The translations under genes were made by a program, and so were the position numbers. A stretch of 64,000 nucleotides of DNA from Niveispirillum irakense DSM 11586 (GTDB lineage: Bacteria; Pseudomonadota; Alphaproteobacteria; Azospirillales; Azospirillaceae): NCBI RefSeq assembly GCF_000429645.1, contig NZ_KE386934.1, positions 1 to 64,000 on the forward strand, given 5' to 3'. Positions 34,462 to 43,049 of this stretch are shown here, one piece after another. Every line of letters starts with the position of its first letter. The stretch's first letter is position 1. A model generated the notes under the pieces. The model was given only the letters and a program-made list of their open reading frames with translations. It did not search any database and was not told where the DNA came from.

Positions 34462-35394
34462 ATGACCGCTTCACAGCCTTATTCTGATTCCCGTCCGGCG
34501 GATGATGGTGCTTTGTCGCTCCAGGACCTGTGGTCAGTTGTAAGCAAGCACAAGATAAGGATTGCCATTCTTGCGTTCCTTGGAGTTGTTATCGGTTTAA
34601 TATTTTATGTTAACTCGACACCGCTTTATCGCGTCAAGATGACGGTTACAGCCACGGAAGACACCACGTCGGAAGCCGGCGCTGGTAGCGGGGTTCTTGG
34701 TCGCTTGACAGGCATGCAATCCAGTAGCCAGCGTAACTTCGAACGATTTAAAGTTATGCTCACGACTGCTGCTGTCGCACAGGAATTAGCTGATAAACAC
34801 GCCGCTTTTACGATATTCTTCCCTCAATTGTGGGATGAAAAGCAAAAGAAGTGGAACCCACCATCTGGCCTCCGTGCATCAATCAGCGGCTTTATTAAAG
34901 GCATGATTGGCGCAAAAAAATGGACCCCACCCACCTCGGACGATTTGCGTCAAGAAATATCAAAACGGCTAACCATTATAGAGATCAACGACAATACAGT
35001 AGACTTGGCATTTGAATTTGATGACCCTGAAATAGCGGCAAAATTACTTCTGGCTATGCATCATGCCGCCGATACTATACTAAGAAATGAAGTCAAACAA
35101 ACTGCTACTGCTCGCATTAAATATCTTGAAAATACATTGCCTGATGTCAGCGATGTAAATAATCGATTGACGTTGATTAATCTTATGTCCACTCAGCAAG
35201 TGATGCTGATGCTTAGCCAAGCGACCCCTCCATTTTCAGCCACTATTCTGGATAATCCAGTCATTCCTTCAAGCCCAGCAAAGCCCCGGCTCATGTTGGC
35301 GATCTTGGGTGGACTGATTCTGGGTGTTGCTGTTGGTATAATCTGGGCCTTCCTACTCTCTCCTTTCGGACGCCGTGTCGGTAATCATGACTGA
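34462..35394 (+). CDS. Wzz-family chain-length determinant-like protein
   Basis: The 310-residue protein has the Wzz layout: a short cytoplasmic N-terminus, TM1 (about residues 35-51, IAILAFLGVVIGLIFYV), a long periplasmic domain with the early PLYRVKMTV strand, and TM2 near the C-terminus (about 277-300) preceded by the proline-rich PVIPSSPAKPR typical of polysaccharide co-polymerases. There is no cytoplasmic tyrosine-kinase domain. Wzz proteins set O-antigen or exopolysaccharide length. Codon use is markedly AT-richer than in neighbours. AGGAAT precedes the start. It overlaps the next gene by 8 bases, so both probably arrived together. Confidence 0.85.
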   Translation: MTASQPYSDSRPADDGALSLQDLWSVVSKHKIRIAILAFLGVVIGLIFYVNSTPLYRVKMTVTATEDTTSEAGAGSGVLGRLTGMQSSSQRNFERFKVMLTTAAVAQELADKHAAFTIFFPQLWDEKQKKWNPPSGLRASISGFIKGMIGAKKWTPPTSDDLRQEISKRLTIIEINDNTVDLAFEFDDPEIAAKLLLAMHHAADTILRNEVKQTATARIKYLENTLPDVSDVNNRLTLINLMSTQQVMLMLSQATPPFSATILDNPVIPSSPAKPRLMLAILGGLILGVAVGIIWAFLLSPFGRRVGNHD

Positions 35395-36679
35395 AATAGG
35401 ATTATATCGCGGACGCGCCGCAGGATACACGTCATGGCGCATGGGGGCGCTCATGACCTGCCTTGGCGTGCCTCTTTTATTTTTACCAAAGATCAATCTT
35501 CTCGGTGTTTCCGGCGAAACGGCTGGCGTTCGTATTGATGACTTTTTATTGGCAATTACATTAGGTTTGTTAGCCTGCTCCTACATGGCCTTGCGCAGGG
35601 CTATTTTTTCATATGCTGAAGCAGCCCTCCTATTATTTCTGTTTCTTGCCTTACTCAGCAATATAATTTACGGCGGAAATCCACTTTATCCGCTTCGGCT
35701 GGTCGAATATTTTGCATTTTTCTACATAGGAATTCATGCAGCTCGCTGGGTAAGCCTTAAGAAGGTCCTTCTTGCTTTTTTATACCTGAACGCAGGATTG
35801 ATTATTCTCCAATATATGGGATTTGTGGGAGCTTTCGCCCTTGGGACTTACTCTATGGGAACGCCCATAGGAATTGGTTCAGGGAATTGGGAGATCGGCC
35901 TTTTATTAAATATCGTCTTCATTTCTCTTGCGTTTGGAAAACTTTGCAAGCCCTCTGTTGCCTGCATTTACGGCCTTGTCATTCTAGGCCTTCATCTCGT
36001 TGTTGGCTCACGTACGCCCGCTGCAACATTACTGATTTTCTACGGTATTTTTATTTTAGGATTTTTTAAGAAAAACCCACTGGTAATCGTCATAATTGGA
36101 TTCTTAATAGGTATTATTACGACAGTTATTTACGATTCATTGATGGACATGGTCTCTGAATCTTATTTATTCAGCCGAATGGGCGACATATCGCTGGCCA
36201 GCTTAACTACGGTTATTGAGAAAATGTGGGCGACAATTCCGCCTGCCTCTAGTTTCTCAAAGTACAAATATGCCGAAGAAATATTTAATGCTATCGAAGG
36301 AAGCGATCTTAGCCTAATTTTTCGGCTGGAGAAAGTCATTGGAGCCATCAAATATTTTTATGATAGTGGCCCCATGACATGGCTTATCGGCACCGGTCCG
36401 GGTCGATACGGAACAGCAATGGATAGCGGGAATGTCAGACTTTTCGTAGAGAATGGCGCTTTAGGGTTTATCGCATTTTTTCTTATATTAATATTTTCTC
36501 TGCGAAAATTTTCGGCCAGATGGCACCTTATTTCTGTTTTTATAGTGAGTATGTTCACCTTGGACACTTATCTTGCTTATAAAATTATGAGCATGTTATT
36601 TTTCATTGCTGGTATCAGCACAGGATATAATGTGCTCTATGTTATCCGTGAAAAGGAGCACCCTGTGCCAGCAGCCTGA
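35387..36679 (+). CDS. O-antigen ligase/polymerase-like (WaaL/Wzy) membrane protein
   Basis: A 430-residue polytopic protein with at least ten hydrophobic helices. A large hydrophilic loop around residues 245-340 contains MWATIPPASSFSKYKYAEE and ends with the WLIGTGPGRYG motif, the position and style of the periplasmic loop in WaaL/Wzy proteins. It would ligate or polymerise polysaccharide repeats on undecaprenyl carriers; which of the two cannot be told. The frame opens at GTG 35375, but ATG 35387, inside the Wzz stop region, is preferred. Composition is strongly AT-rich (60 bases from 36061 hold only 16 G or C). No glycosyltransferase genes flank it. Confidence 0.78.
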   Translation: MTEIGLYRGRAAGYTSWRMGALMTCLGVPLLFLPKINLLGVSGETAGVRIDDFLLAITLGLLACSYMALRRAIFSYAEAALLLFLFLALLSNIIYGGNPLYPLRLVEYFAFFYIGIHAARWVSLKKVLLAFLYLNAGLIILQYMGFVGAFALGTYSMGTPIGIGSGNWEIGLLLNIVFISLAFGKLCKPSVACIYGLVILGLHLVVGSRTPAATLLIFYGIFILGFFKKNPLVIVIIGFLIGIITTVIYDSLMDMVSESYLFSRMGDISLASLTTVIEKMWATIPPASSFSKYKYAEEIFNAIEGSDLSLIFRLEKVIGAIKYFYDSGPMTWLIGTGPGRYGTAMDSGNVRLFVENGALGFIAFFLILIFSLRKFSARWHLISVFIVSMFTLDTYLAYKIMSMLFFIAGISTGYNVLYVIREKEHPVPAA

Positions 36680-36690
36680 TAGCTGCTGGC
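36667..36690 (+). terminator. Hairpin at the end of the polysaccharide pair
   Basis: GCCAGCAGC (36667-36675) pairs perfectly with GCTGCTGGC (36682-36690) across a 6-nt loop that contains the stop codon. A short T-tract (CCTTTCT) follows a few bases later. Likely a terminator, also facing the convergent gene at 36707. Confidence 0.6.
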
Positions 36691-36706
36691 GGCGCCTTTC
36701 TCGAGT

Positions 36707-37159
36707 TCACCATGTCAGGAATAATCCTGCATCACCTGGTATTCCTTCCGGGAAATCGACGATATACGCCGTGATGCCGTAGCCTAGCCGGACCAGATTT
36801 TCCTCCCAGTAGGCATAAATCTGCCGCGGCGGGCCGACCAGGGTCTGATACCAGCCATCCTCGAAATTATTGATGGCCCGGCCGCGATCCGTGCAGAGGT
36901 CGCTGGGGAAACGTTCGAGCAGAAGCTGGTACTCTCCGCTCTCCGCTACCTCCCGTATCCGGGCCAGACGATGACGGATATCAGATTCGCTTAATTGCTG
37001 GTGCCGCAGTTTGTCCAACAGGGCCAGTCGCGCCGCTTCATCCACATGATGATGGCGCGCTTCACGGGCGACTGCGCGCGCGTGTTCCGTGCGATGGCGC
37101 ATCTCCAGGCTGGCGGGAAAGTGAAAATCAGCGCTGTGATCAGCGGTTACTAAAGACAT
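36707..37159 (-). CDS. Conserved-looking hypothetical protein
   Basis: I do not recognise this 150-residue protein. Residues 15-75 are strongly helical and rich in arginine, histidine and alanine (RTEHARAVAREARHHH). The C-terminal half is compact and aromatic: NNFEDGWYQTLVGPPRQIYAYWEENL, then GYGITAYIVDFPEG. It is soluble, with no signal peptide. ATG 37159 follows GGAAAG at a good distance; the open frame extends upstream to 37228. It returns to the high-GC composition of the chromosome after the AT-rich insert. It lies downstream of the LysM/M23 gene with a gap of 110 bases and could share its transcript. Confidence 0.65.
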   Translation of the reverse strand: MSLVTADHSADFHFPASLEMRHRTEHARAVAREARHHHVDEAARLALLDKLRHQQLSESDIRHRLARIREVAESGEYQLLLERFPSDLCTDRGRAINNFEDGWYQTLVGPPRQIYAYWEENLVRLGYGITAYIVDFPEGIPGDAGLFLTW

Positions 37160-37269
37160 CGGCACTTTCCAAACGGTGAAGGGTAAAATCCGTGTGGCCG
37201 ACATAAAACGCCGGTCACGGCACGTCACTGATCTGGATCACGCCGCGGTCTTGCACTGCCGCGTGCGGG

Positions 37270-38499
37270 TTATTTTTCCAACTGCTGCAATGGATTGACC
37301 ACCTGCTCCCCCTTCCGGACAGCAAAATGAAGCTGAGGCGCCCGGACATTGCCGGTCTGGCCGACCGTACCGACCGTCTGGCCGCGCGCGATCTGCTGCC
37401 CCTGTTGCACTTTGATCTCATCCAGATGAGCGTAAACGGTCACCCATCCATCATCATGCCGGATAAGGACAAGATTGCCAAAAGATTTCAGTTGGTTACC
37501 CGCATAGGCAACGGTACCGTTACCTGCCGCTGTTACAGCCGTACCACGGGCGGCCTCTATATTGATGCCATCATTGCGCAGTCCGCCCGGCTTATCACCG
37601 AATCCGGAAAGTATCTTGCCACGCACCGGCCAGACGAAGCGGGCACCATCGCGCGGTGCAGCGGCGGCTGGCGGTGTTGAAGGCGCCGGGGGGATAGAAG
37701 TGGCGACCTGTTGCTGGACAGGGGGCGCTGACTGCGGGGCCGGGGCCACTGGCGCTGGTGCGAGGGGCGCGGGGCTGACGGGAGTCGAAGCTGTCGGTGC
37801 CGTGGTAACAGAGGGCGCCGGGGATAGTGGGGCTGGCCGATGAGCAGGCGGATTGCTGCCTGATGACGGCGGAGCCAGCGCTTCCGCCACAATCCCCTGA
37901 CGGGCCGGCGCACTGGGCGCCACAGCAACAGGGGCGGGCGTGGCCGGCCCTGGACGTGGCGGCTCCAGGGGGGCTGCTTCCACCGACGGACGGGGCGAGG
38001 CTGCCGGCGGCGGGTCCATCGGCCGATAGGAGGGGGCGGTGGCGGGTGCTGGTGCCGGACGGGAAGCTGTTGCCACCTGCGTATTGGCGGGGCCCCGGCT
38101 GTCCCCTGGCAGGCGCAACTCCTGCCCAACCCGGATTACATAAGGGGCCGGGATCTGGTTCAGCCGGACCAGTTCCGCCATATCGATATTATAGCGTCGC
38201 GCCACGCCATAAACGGTATCGCCTGCCTGGACTGTATAGGTCCGGGGTTTGGGCAGGCTCAGGCGCTGGCCGGGCTGTAGCACATAAGGCGGGGCGAGAT
38301 TGTTCTGCGCGATCAGGTCACGCTCAGGCACACCATATTGCTGCGCCAGCGTCTGAACCGTATCGCCGCGTGAAACAAAGATGCTGTTGGCGGGCGCGGC
38401 ACGGCGGACCGGCAGGTCGCTGCCCGTGGAACACCCCGCCAGAAAGACCAGGGAGACCGCCACGGCCATCCCCAGCGGGGCAAGAGCAGGGCTTTTCAC
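37270..38499 (-). CDS. NlpD-like lipoprotein with two LysM domains and a degenerate LytM/M23 domain
   Basis: The 409-residue protein starts with a lipoprotein signal ending in the lipobox LAGC. Two LysM repeats follow (NSIFVSRGDTVQTLAQQYG and TYTVQAGDTVYGVARRYN, each ending in PGQ/VGQ-x-L-x-LP). Next comes a proline/alanine-rich linker of about 140 residues, then a C-terminal M23 domain. In the M23 domain the first metal motif HxxxD is replaced (NDGINIEA), although VYAHLDE and QLHFAV remain. This suggests an amidase activator such as NlpD/EnvC rather than an active peptidase (inference). GTG 38499 overlaps the pcm stop by 4 bases. Confidence 0.9.
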   Translation of the reverse strand: MKSPALAPLGMAVAVSLVFLAGCSTGSDLPVRRAAPANSIFVSRGDTVQTLAQQYGVPERDLIAQNNLAPPYVLQPGQRLSLPKPRTYTVQAGDTVYGVARRYNIDMAELVRLNQIPAPYVIRVGQELRLPGDSRGPANTQVATASRPAPAPATAPSYRPMDPPPAASPRPSVEAAPLEPPRPGPATPAPVAVAPSAPARQGIVAEALAPPSSGSNPPAHRPAPLSPAPSVTTAPTASTPVSPAPLAPAPVAPAPQSAPPVQQQVATSIPPAPSTPPAAAAPRDGARFVWPVRGKILSGFGDKPGGLRNDGINIEAARGTAVTAAGNGTVAYAGNQLKSFGNLVLIRHDDGWVTVYAHLDEIKVQQGQQIARGQTVGTVGQTGNVRAPQLHFAVRKGEQVVNPLQQLEK

Positions 38500-39134
38500 G
38501 GGACGATATCCGGCAACAGGGGGACGAACCTGACAGGCCACAGTTCTTCTCGCTCCAATCCATCCACGGTCCGGCGGATGCGCACCACCTTCAGTTCCCG
38601 GTGACCCGGCCCCAGCGGCATGATCATGATACCGCCCACAGCCAATTGGTCCACCAGATCGGGCGGGGGTTGCCCCACGCCACCGGCCGTAACCATGATT
38701 CGTTCGAAAGGTGCCGCCTCCGGCCAGCCCCGCAGGCCATCGGCAACCCGAACACTGATATTATGTTGACGCAAAGTGGCGAACTTCTGTTCGGCCTCCC
38801 GCGCCAGGGCGCGGTGGCGCTCCACCGTATAGACGCGGCGACCCAGCTTGGCCAGCACCATGGCCTGATAACCGCTGCCGGTGCCGATTTCCAGAACCTT
38901 GTCTTTCGGCCCCACTTCCAGTGCCTGGGTCATCAACCCTACCACCTGGGGCTGGCTGATGGTCTGGCCATGGCCGATGGGCAGGGCCGTGTCCTCATAG
39001 GCCTGATCCCGGAAAGGGGCCGGAACGAAAGCATCGCGCGGCACTGTTTCCATCGCCCGCAACACTTCCACATCCGTCACCCCCTGGCGGCGCAGCAACA
39101 TCAGCAGTCTGATCTTGCTGGCCGCCCGCGTCAC
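38496..39134 (-). CDS. pcm: Protein-L-isoaspartate O-methyltransferase
   Basis: The 212-residue protein is Pcm, which methylates isoaspartyl residues for protein repair. It shows ETVPRDAFVP and the AYEDTALPIGHGQTISQP substrate segment, the SAM-binding loop VLEIGTGSGYQAMVLA and the ERIMVTAGG strand. Start GTG 39134 overlaps the surE stop by 4 bases (GTGA), the pattern used at several junctions of this operon. The surE-pcm-nlpD order is conserved across proteobacteria (in E. coli followed by rpoS), supporting the NlpD-like call for the next gene. Confidence 0.94.
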   Translation of the reverse strand: MTRAASKIRLLMLLRRQGVTDVEVLRAMETVPRDAFVPAPFRDQAYEDTALPIGHGQTISQPQVVGLMTQALEVGPKDKVLEIGTGSGYQAMVLAKLGRRVYTVERHRALAREAEQKFATLRQHNISVRVADGLRGWPEAAPFERIMVTAGGVGQPPPDLVDQLAVGGIMIMPLGPGHRELKVVRIRRTVDGLEREELWPVRFVPLLPDIVP

Positions 39135-39913
39135 GCGAAGGCCCCCTTCAAAGCCTCCAGGCACCCGTAATGGGTGAGGTCCAGATAGATCGGCGTCACC
39201 GCGATGCCGCCATGGGCGACAATATGGACATCGGTATCCGCCGGCACTTCCGTCTCTCCCCGTGCCAGGCCAATCCAGAAATAGCGCCGGCCGCGCGGGT
39301 CGATCCGCTCATCCAGCTCATCCCCGATCTTGCGGTTGCCATGACGCACGACATGGATGCCGGTGATATCATCGGGCGGCACGGCCGGATAATTCACATT
39401 CATCAACACATGGCGGGGCCATTCCACCGCCATGATGCGGCGGACGACATCGGCGCCATAGCGTTCTGCCACCGACCAGTCGGGCGCCTTGTCGGGAACG
39501 GTCCGCTGGCTCATGGCGATGGCGCGCACGCCCAGAAGCGTGGCTTCCATCGCGCACGCAATCGTGCCGGAATAGGTGACATCCTCACCCAGATTGCTGC
39601 CATGGTTGATGCCGGACAGCACCAGCGTCGGCTTCTTGTCCTGCATCAGATGGTTGATGGCCAGCAGCACGCAATCGGTGGGCGTGCCGTCCACCGTATA
39701 GCGCTTCGGCCCCACTTCCCGCAGGCGCAGGGGCCTGTGCATGGTCAGGCTGTGGCTGGCGCCGGACTGTTCTGTCTCCGGCGCCACCACCCACACATCA
39801 TCGGTCAGGGAGCGGGCGATCGTCTCCAGCACGCCCAATCCTGCGGCATGAATGCCGTCATCATTGCTGACCAGGATACGGGCATTGGTAAAATCGAAAC
39901 CGGGCGTCATCAT
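39131..39913 (-). CDS. surE: 5'-nucleotidase SurE
   Basis: The 260-residue protein is SurE, a metal-dependent nucleoside monophosphatase. The N-terminal ILVSNDDGIHAAG carries the metal-binding Asp pair, VVAPETEQSGAS and SGINHGSNLGEDVTYSGTI supply the remaining ligands and loops, and GTPTDCVLLA is also diagnostic. The start codon shares one base with the serS stop (TGATG). The protein is part of the tatA-tatB-tatC / serS-surE-pcm-nlpD-like block. Confidence 0.95.
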   Translation of the reverse strand: MMTPGFDFTNARILVSNDDGIHAAGLGVLETIARSLTDDVWVVAPETEQSGASHSLTMHRPLRLREVGPKRYTVDGTPTDCVLLAINHLMQDKKPTLVLSGINHGSNLGEDVTYSGTIACAMEATLLGVRAIAMSQRTVPDKAPDWSVAERYGADVVRRIMAVEWPRHVLMNVNYPAVPPDDITGIHVVRHGNRKIGDELDERIDPRGRRYFWIGLARGETEVPADTDVHIVAHGGIAVTPIYLDLTHYGCLEALKGAFA

Positions 39914-41181
39914 CAGGCGGTGATCCGCTCCAGCCCGCCCATATAGGGGCGCAAGGCCTCGGGAACCAGGATGGAGCCGTCGGGCTGCTGGTAATTTTCC
40001 AGCACCGCGATCAGGCAGCGGCCAACAGCCAGCCCCGACCCGTTGAGTGTGTGGAGGAACTGGGTGTTCTTCTCCCCCTTGGCGCGGAAGCGGGCCTTCA
40101 TGCGCCGGGCCTGGAAATCCCCGCAGTTGGAGCAGCTTGAGATTTCACGATACATGCCCTGGCCAGGCAGCCAGACCTCGATATCGTAAGTCTTCTGGGC
40201 AGAGAAACCCATATCGCCGGTGCAGAGCTTGACGGTGCGGAACGGCAGGCCCAGACGCTTCAGCACAGTTTCGGCGGCGTCCGTCATCCGTTCATGCTCG
40301 GCTTGCGACTGGTCGGGCCGGGTGATGGAGACCATTTCCACCTTGTAGAACTGGTGCTGGCGGATCATGCCGCGCGTGTCGCGCCCCGCCGACCCGGCTT
40401 CAGACCGGAAACAGGGCGTGCGGGCGGTGAAGCGCAGCGGCAATTCATCGGAATCCAGGATCGCATCATTGACCAGATTGGTCAGCGGCACCTCTGCCGT
40501 GGGGATCAGCCAGAAGCCATTGGTGGTCTGGAACAGGTCTTCGGTGAATTTCGGCAACTGGGCCGTACCGAAGGCGGCATCATCCTTCACCAAGAGCGGC
40601 GGGGACACTTCCTCAAAGCCGAACTCATTGGTCTGGATATCCAGCATGAAATCGCCGAGCGCGCGTTCCAGCCGGGCCAGCTTGCCGCGCAGCACCGTGA
40701 AGCGCGCACCGGACAGCTTGGCCGCGGCATCGAAGCTCATCAGCCCCAGCGCTTCGCCCAGCTCAAAATGCTGCTTGGCGCCCGCGATTTCTACGGGCGT
40801 GCCGACGCGGCGGATTTCCACATTGTCATGCTCATCCTTGCCTTCCGGCACATCGTCCGCCGGCAGGTTGGGCAGGCTGGCCAGAATGCCATCCAGTTCG
40901 ACGCCCAATTCCTTTTCCTGCTGTTCCAGGGCGGGCATCTTCTCCTTCAGGGCCGCCACTTCATCCAGAAGCGGTTGGGCATCCTTGCCTTCCTTCTTAT
41001 AGGCGCCGATCAGCTTGGAAGCCTCGTTGCGACGGGCCTGCAGCTCCTGGAACTCGGTCTGCAGCGCACGGCGACGCTGATCCAGGGCCAGAATGTCGCC
41101 GGATTGCGCAGACAGGCCGCGTCGGGCCAGACCGGCGTCGAAGGCTGCGGGATTGTCGCGGATGGAGCGGAGATCGTGCAT
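39913..41181 (-). CDS. serS: Seryl-tRNA synthetase
   Basis: The 422-residue class II synthetase has an N-terminal tRNA-binding coiled-coil arm (about residues 30-105, with [20 protein letters not shown]). It has motif 2, [21 protein letters not shown] in part ([13 protein letters not shown]), and motif 3 [21 protein letters not shown]. It charges tRNA-Ser. ATG 41181 begins [10 protein letters not shown], the normal SerS start; the frame continues upstream to 41298 but would run through the tatC terminator. The next gene surE overlaps by one base. Confidence 0.97.
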   Translation of the reverse strand: MHDLRSIRDNPAAFDAGLARRGLSAQSGDILALDQRRRALQTEFQELQARRNEASKLIGAYKKEGKDAQPLLDEVAALKEKMPALEQQEKELGVELDGILASLPNLPADDVPEGKDEHDNVEIRRVGTPVEIAGAKQHFELGEALGLMSFDAAAKLSGARFTVLRGKLARLERALGDFMLDIQTNEFGFEEVSPPLLVKDDAAFGTAQLPKFTEDLFQTTNGFWLIPTAEVPLTNLVNDAILDSDELPLRFTARTPCFRSEAGSAGRDTRGMIRQHQFYKVEMVSITRPDQSQAEHERMTDAAETVLKRLGLPFRTVKLCTGDMGFSAQKTYDIEVWLPGQGMYREISSCSNCGDFQARRMKARFRAKGEKNTQFLHTLNGSGLAVGRCLIAVLENYQQPDGSILVPEALRPYMGGLERITA

Positions 41182-41265
41182 GGAAGCCAGGTTCAAGCGA
41201 TTGAAATCGGAACCAGACTTATAGGCGTCGGGCGATACGGCGTCCAGCCCAGGGCAGCCTTGTTT

Positions 41266-41298
41266 TAAAAGTTGCGCGGGCCGGGCAGACCCGCGCAA
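41266..41298 (-). terminator. Terminator after tatC
   Basis: TTGCGCGGG (41272-41280) and CCCGCGCAA (41290-41298) form a perfect 9-bp stem with a 9-nt loop. On the minus strand it is followed by CTTTTAAAA. It begins seven bases past the tatC stop, separating the tat operon from serS. Confidence 0.82.
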
Positions 41299-41304
41299 AC
41301 CTTT

Positions 41305-42120
41305 TTAGCTGTTCAGTTCTTTGTCCAAAGCCGCTTCCCGGGCCGCGCGCTGCTTTTCAATCCGCTTGGCCATGAAGATCGAAACCTCGTATAGCAGCAG
41401 CAGCGGGATGGCGAGGCCTACCTGGCTGATCACATCAGGCGGTGTCAGGATGGCGGCCGCCACGAAAACGCCGACAATGGCATAGCGCCGCTTGGACGCT
41501 AGCCCCGCTGCCGATACCAGCCCGGCACGGGCCAGCAGCGTCAGCAGTACGGGCAACTGGAACGCCAGACCAAAGGCGAAGATCAGCGCCATGATCAGGG
41601 ACAGATAATCCGCCACACGGGTTTCCGCCTGGACCGCCAGGGTGGTGGCCGTCGCCTCCGTCTCAAACGAGAAGAAGAATTTCAGCGCCAGCGGCATGAT
41701 GAAGTAATAAACCAGCGCCGCGCCCAGCAGGAACAGCACCGGTGTCGCCACCAGAAACGGCAGGAACGCCTTGCGTTCATGCTTATAAAGGCCAGGGGCA
41801 ACGAACTTATAAATCTGGCTGGCGATGATGGGGAACGCGATCATCGCGCCCGCCCAGAAGGCCACCTTCACCTGGGTCAGGAAGAATTCCTGCGGGGCGG
41901 TGAAGATCATGCGCCGTTCATGGGCCTTGGCCCCCAATCCCTGCACCAGCGGGTGCATCAGGAACTGGTAGATATGATCGGCGACGGCAAAGCAGAGCAG
42001 AAAGGCCAGGATCAGGGCCCCGAGGCTCCACATCAACCGGTTGCGCAGCTCGATCAAATGGTCGAGCAGCGGCATCTTGCCGGCATCCAGATCATCCGGC
42101 GGCGAAACAGGATCGGTCAC
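41305..42120 (-). CDS. tatC: Sec-independent protein translocase TatC
   Basis: The 271-residue protein is TatC, the six-span receptor for twin-arginine signal peptides. Hallmarks are the N-terminal PLLDHLIELRNRLMWSL, the periplasmic FTAPQEFFLTQVKVAFWAG and FGLAFQLPVLLTLL with its conserved glutamine, and a lysine-rich tail. GTG 42120 overlaps the tatB stop (GTGA), so translation is coupled. Length is typical. The order tatA-tatB-tatC is followed by a terminator and serS. Confidence 0.97.
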   Translation of the reverse strand: MTDPVSPPDDLDAGKMPLLDHLIELRNRLMWSLGALILAFLLCFAVADHIYQFLMHPLVQGLGAKAHERRMIFTAPQEFFLTQVKVAFWAGAMIAFPIIASQIYKFVAPGLYKHERKAFLPFLVATPVLFLLGAALVYYFIMPLALKFFFSFETEATATTLAVQAETRVADYLSLIMALIFAFGLAFQLPVLLTLLARAGLVSAAGLASKRRYAIVGVFVAAAILTPPDVISQVGLAIPLLLLYEVSIFMAKRIEKQRAAREAALDKELNS

Positions 42121-42665
42121 GGCCGGTCACCTTGGGGCTTGGAAACAGGGGCATCAACGGTATCAGCCGGCTTTGTTGCCGGCGATGGCGCTTCGGTTGC
42201 CGGGGTTACGGCAATGGCTGGCGTATAGGAGGGGACGGCAGCAGCGGCCAGATCCGACTCCTCCTCCGGATCCGGTATGACCACCGGGGCGGCAGGTGCC
42301 GCCACCGCGGTGGAGCCGTCGGCTTTTGCCGGTTCTGTCTGGCCCGCTGGCTTCGGGTCGCCAGCCTTGCTGGTGAAATCCTCCACCTGCAGGGCGTCAC
42401 GCACCTCCCCCTTGGGGTCGATGCTCTTTTCCAGTTCCTGCTGAAGGTTGAAGGAACGGGCCTGTTCCACCTGCCGGCGCAGGTCTTCCAGTTCCGTCTG
42501 CCTCACCATATCGTCCACATTATTCTGGAACTCACGGGCAAGGCTGCGGGCCTTGGCGACCCATTTGCCGACCGTGTGCAATGCACGCGGCAGGTCCTTG
42601 GGCCCGATGACGACCAGCGCCACAACGGCGATGATGAGGAGTTCGGACCATGCGATGTCGAACAT
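42117..42665 (-). CDS. tatB: Sec-independent protein translocase TatB
   Basis: The 182-residue protein is TatB: an N-terminal membrane helix MFDIAWSELLIIAVVALVVIGPKDLP with the glutamate and the GPxxLP hinge, an amphipathic helix LPRALHTVGKWVAKARSLAREF, and a long variable acidic/alanine-proline tail. TatB bridges TatC and signal peptides. It is distinguished from TatA by the early glutamate (SELL) and longer cytoplasmic domain. A gap of 44 bases separates it from tatA and it overlaps tatC by 4 bases. Confidence 0.96.
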   Translation of the reverse strand: MFDIAWSELLIIAVVALVVIGPKDLPRALHTVGKWVAKARSLAREFQNNVDDMVRQTELEDLRRQVEQARSFNLQQELEKSIDPKGEVRDALQVEDFTSKAGDPKPAGQTEPAKADGSTAVAAPAAPVVIPDPEEESDLAAAAVPSYTPAIAVTPATEAPSPATKPADTVDAPVSKPQGDRP

Positions 42666-42709
42666 GACGGATCAGGCGTCCATACGGGGTGGGAACGGGC
42701 GGGCCCGGC

Positions 42710-42973
42710 TCAGGCGCGCGGCCCGTCGCCATCCTTGGTTACCGGGCTGGACGGGGGCGTGGCAACCATCTTGTCACCGGTAACGGCAGATGGGGATGGA
42801 TTGGGGGCGGTTTCCGCCGCCGTCTTGTCCTTCATCCCGTCTTTGAAGTTACGGATACCCTTGCCGAAATCCCCCATCACCTTGGGCAGCTTACCCGCAC
42901 CGAAGATAATGGCAACGATCACCAGGATCAGCAGGATTTCCGGGATACTCAACGGACCCATGAACAACCCCAT
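42710..42973 (-). CDS. tatA: Sec-independent protein translocase TatA
   Basis: The 87-residue protein is TatA, the pore-forming or membrane-weakening component. It shows SIPEILLILVIVAIIFGAGKLPKVMGDFGKGIRNFKDGMK, with the FGAGKLP hinge and amphipathic helix, then a short proline/serine tail. Two in-frame ATGs (42973 and 42961) are possible; neither has a strong ribosome site. First gene of the tatABC operon. Confidence 0.95.
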   Translation of the reverse strand: MGLFMGPLSIPEILLILVIVAIIFGAGKLPKVMGDFGKGIRNFKDGMKDKTAAETAPNPSPSAVTGDKMVATPPSSPVTKDGDGPRA

Positions 42974-43049
42974 TCCAATGCCCGACCAGGGGCGCGCGGA
43001 TCATGGCAGAAAGCCCCCGGCGCCGCAACGCGGCGACCCGCCGCGTTCG

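Noticed and set aside
37827-39170. 447-codon plus-strand frame opposite the LysM/M23 and pcm genes
   Set aside because: Shadow frame; both minus-strand genes have clear domains and coupled starts.
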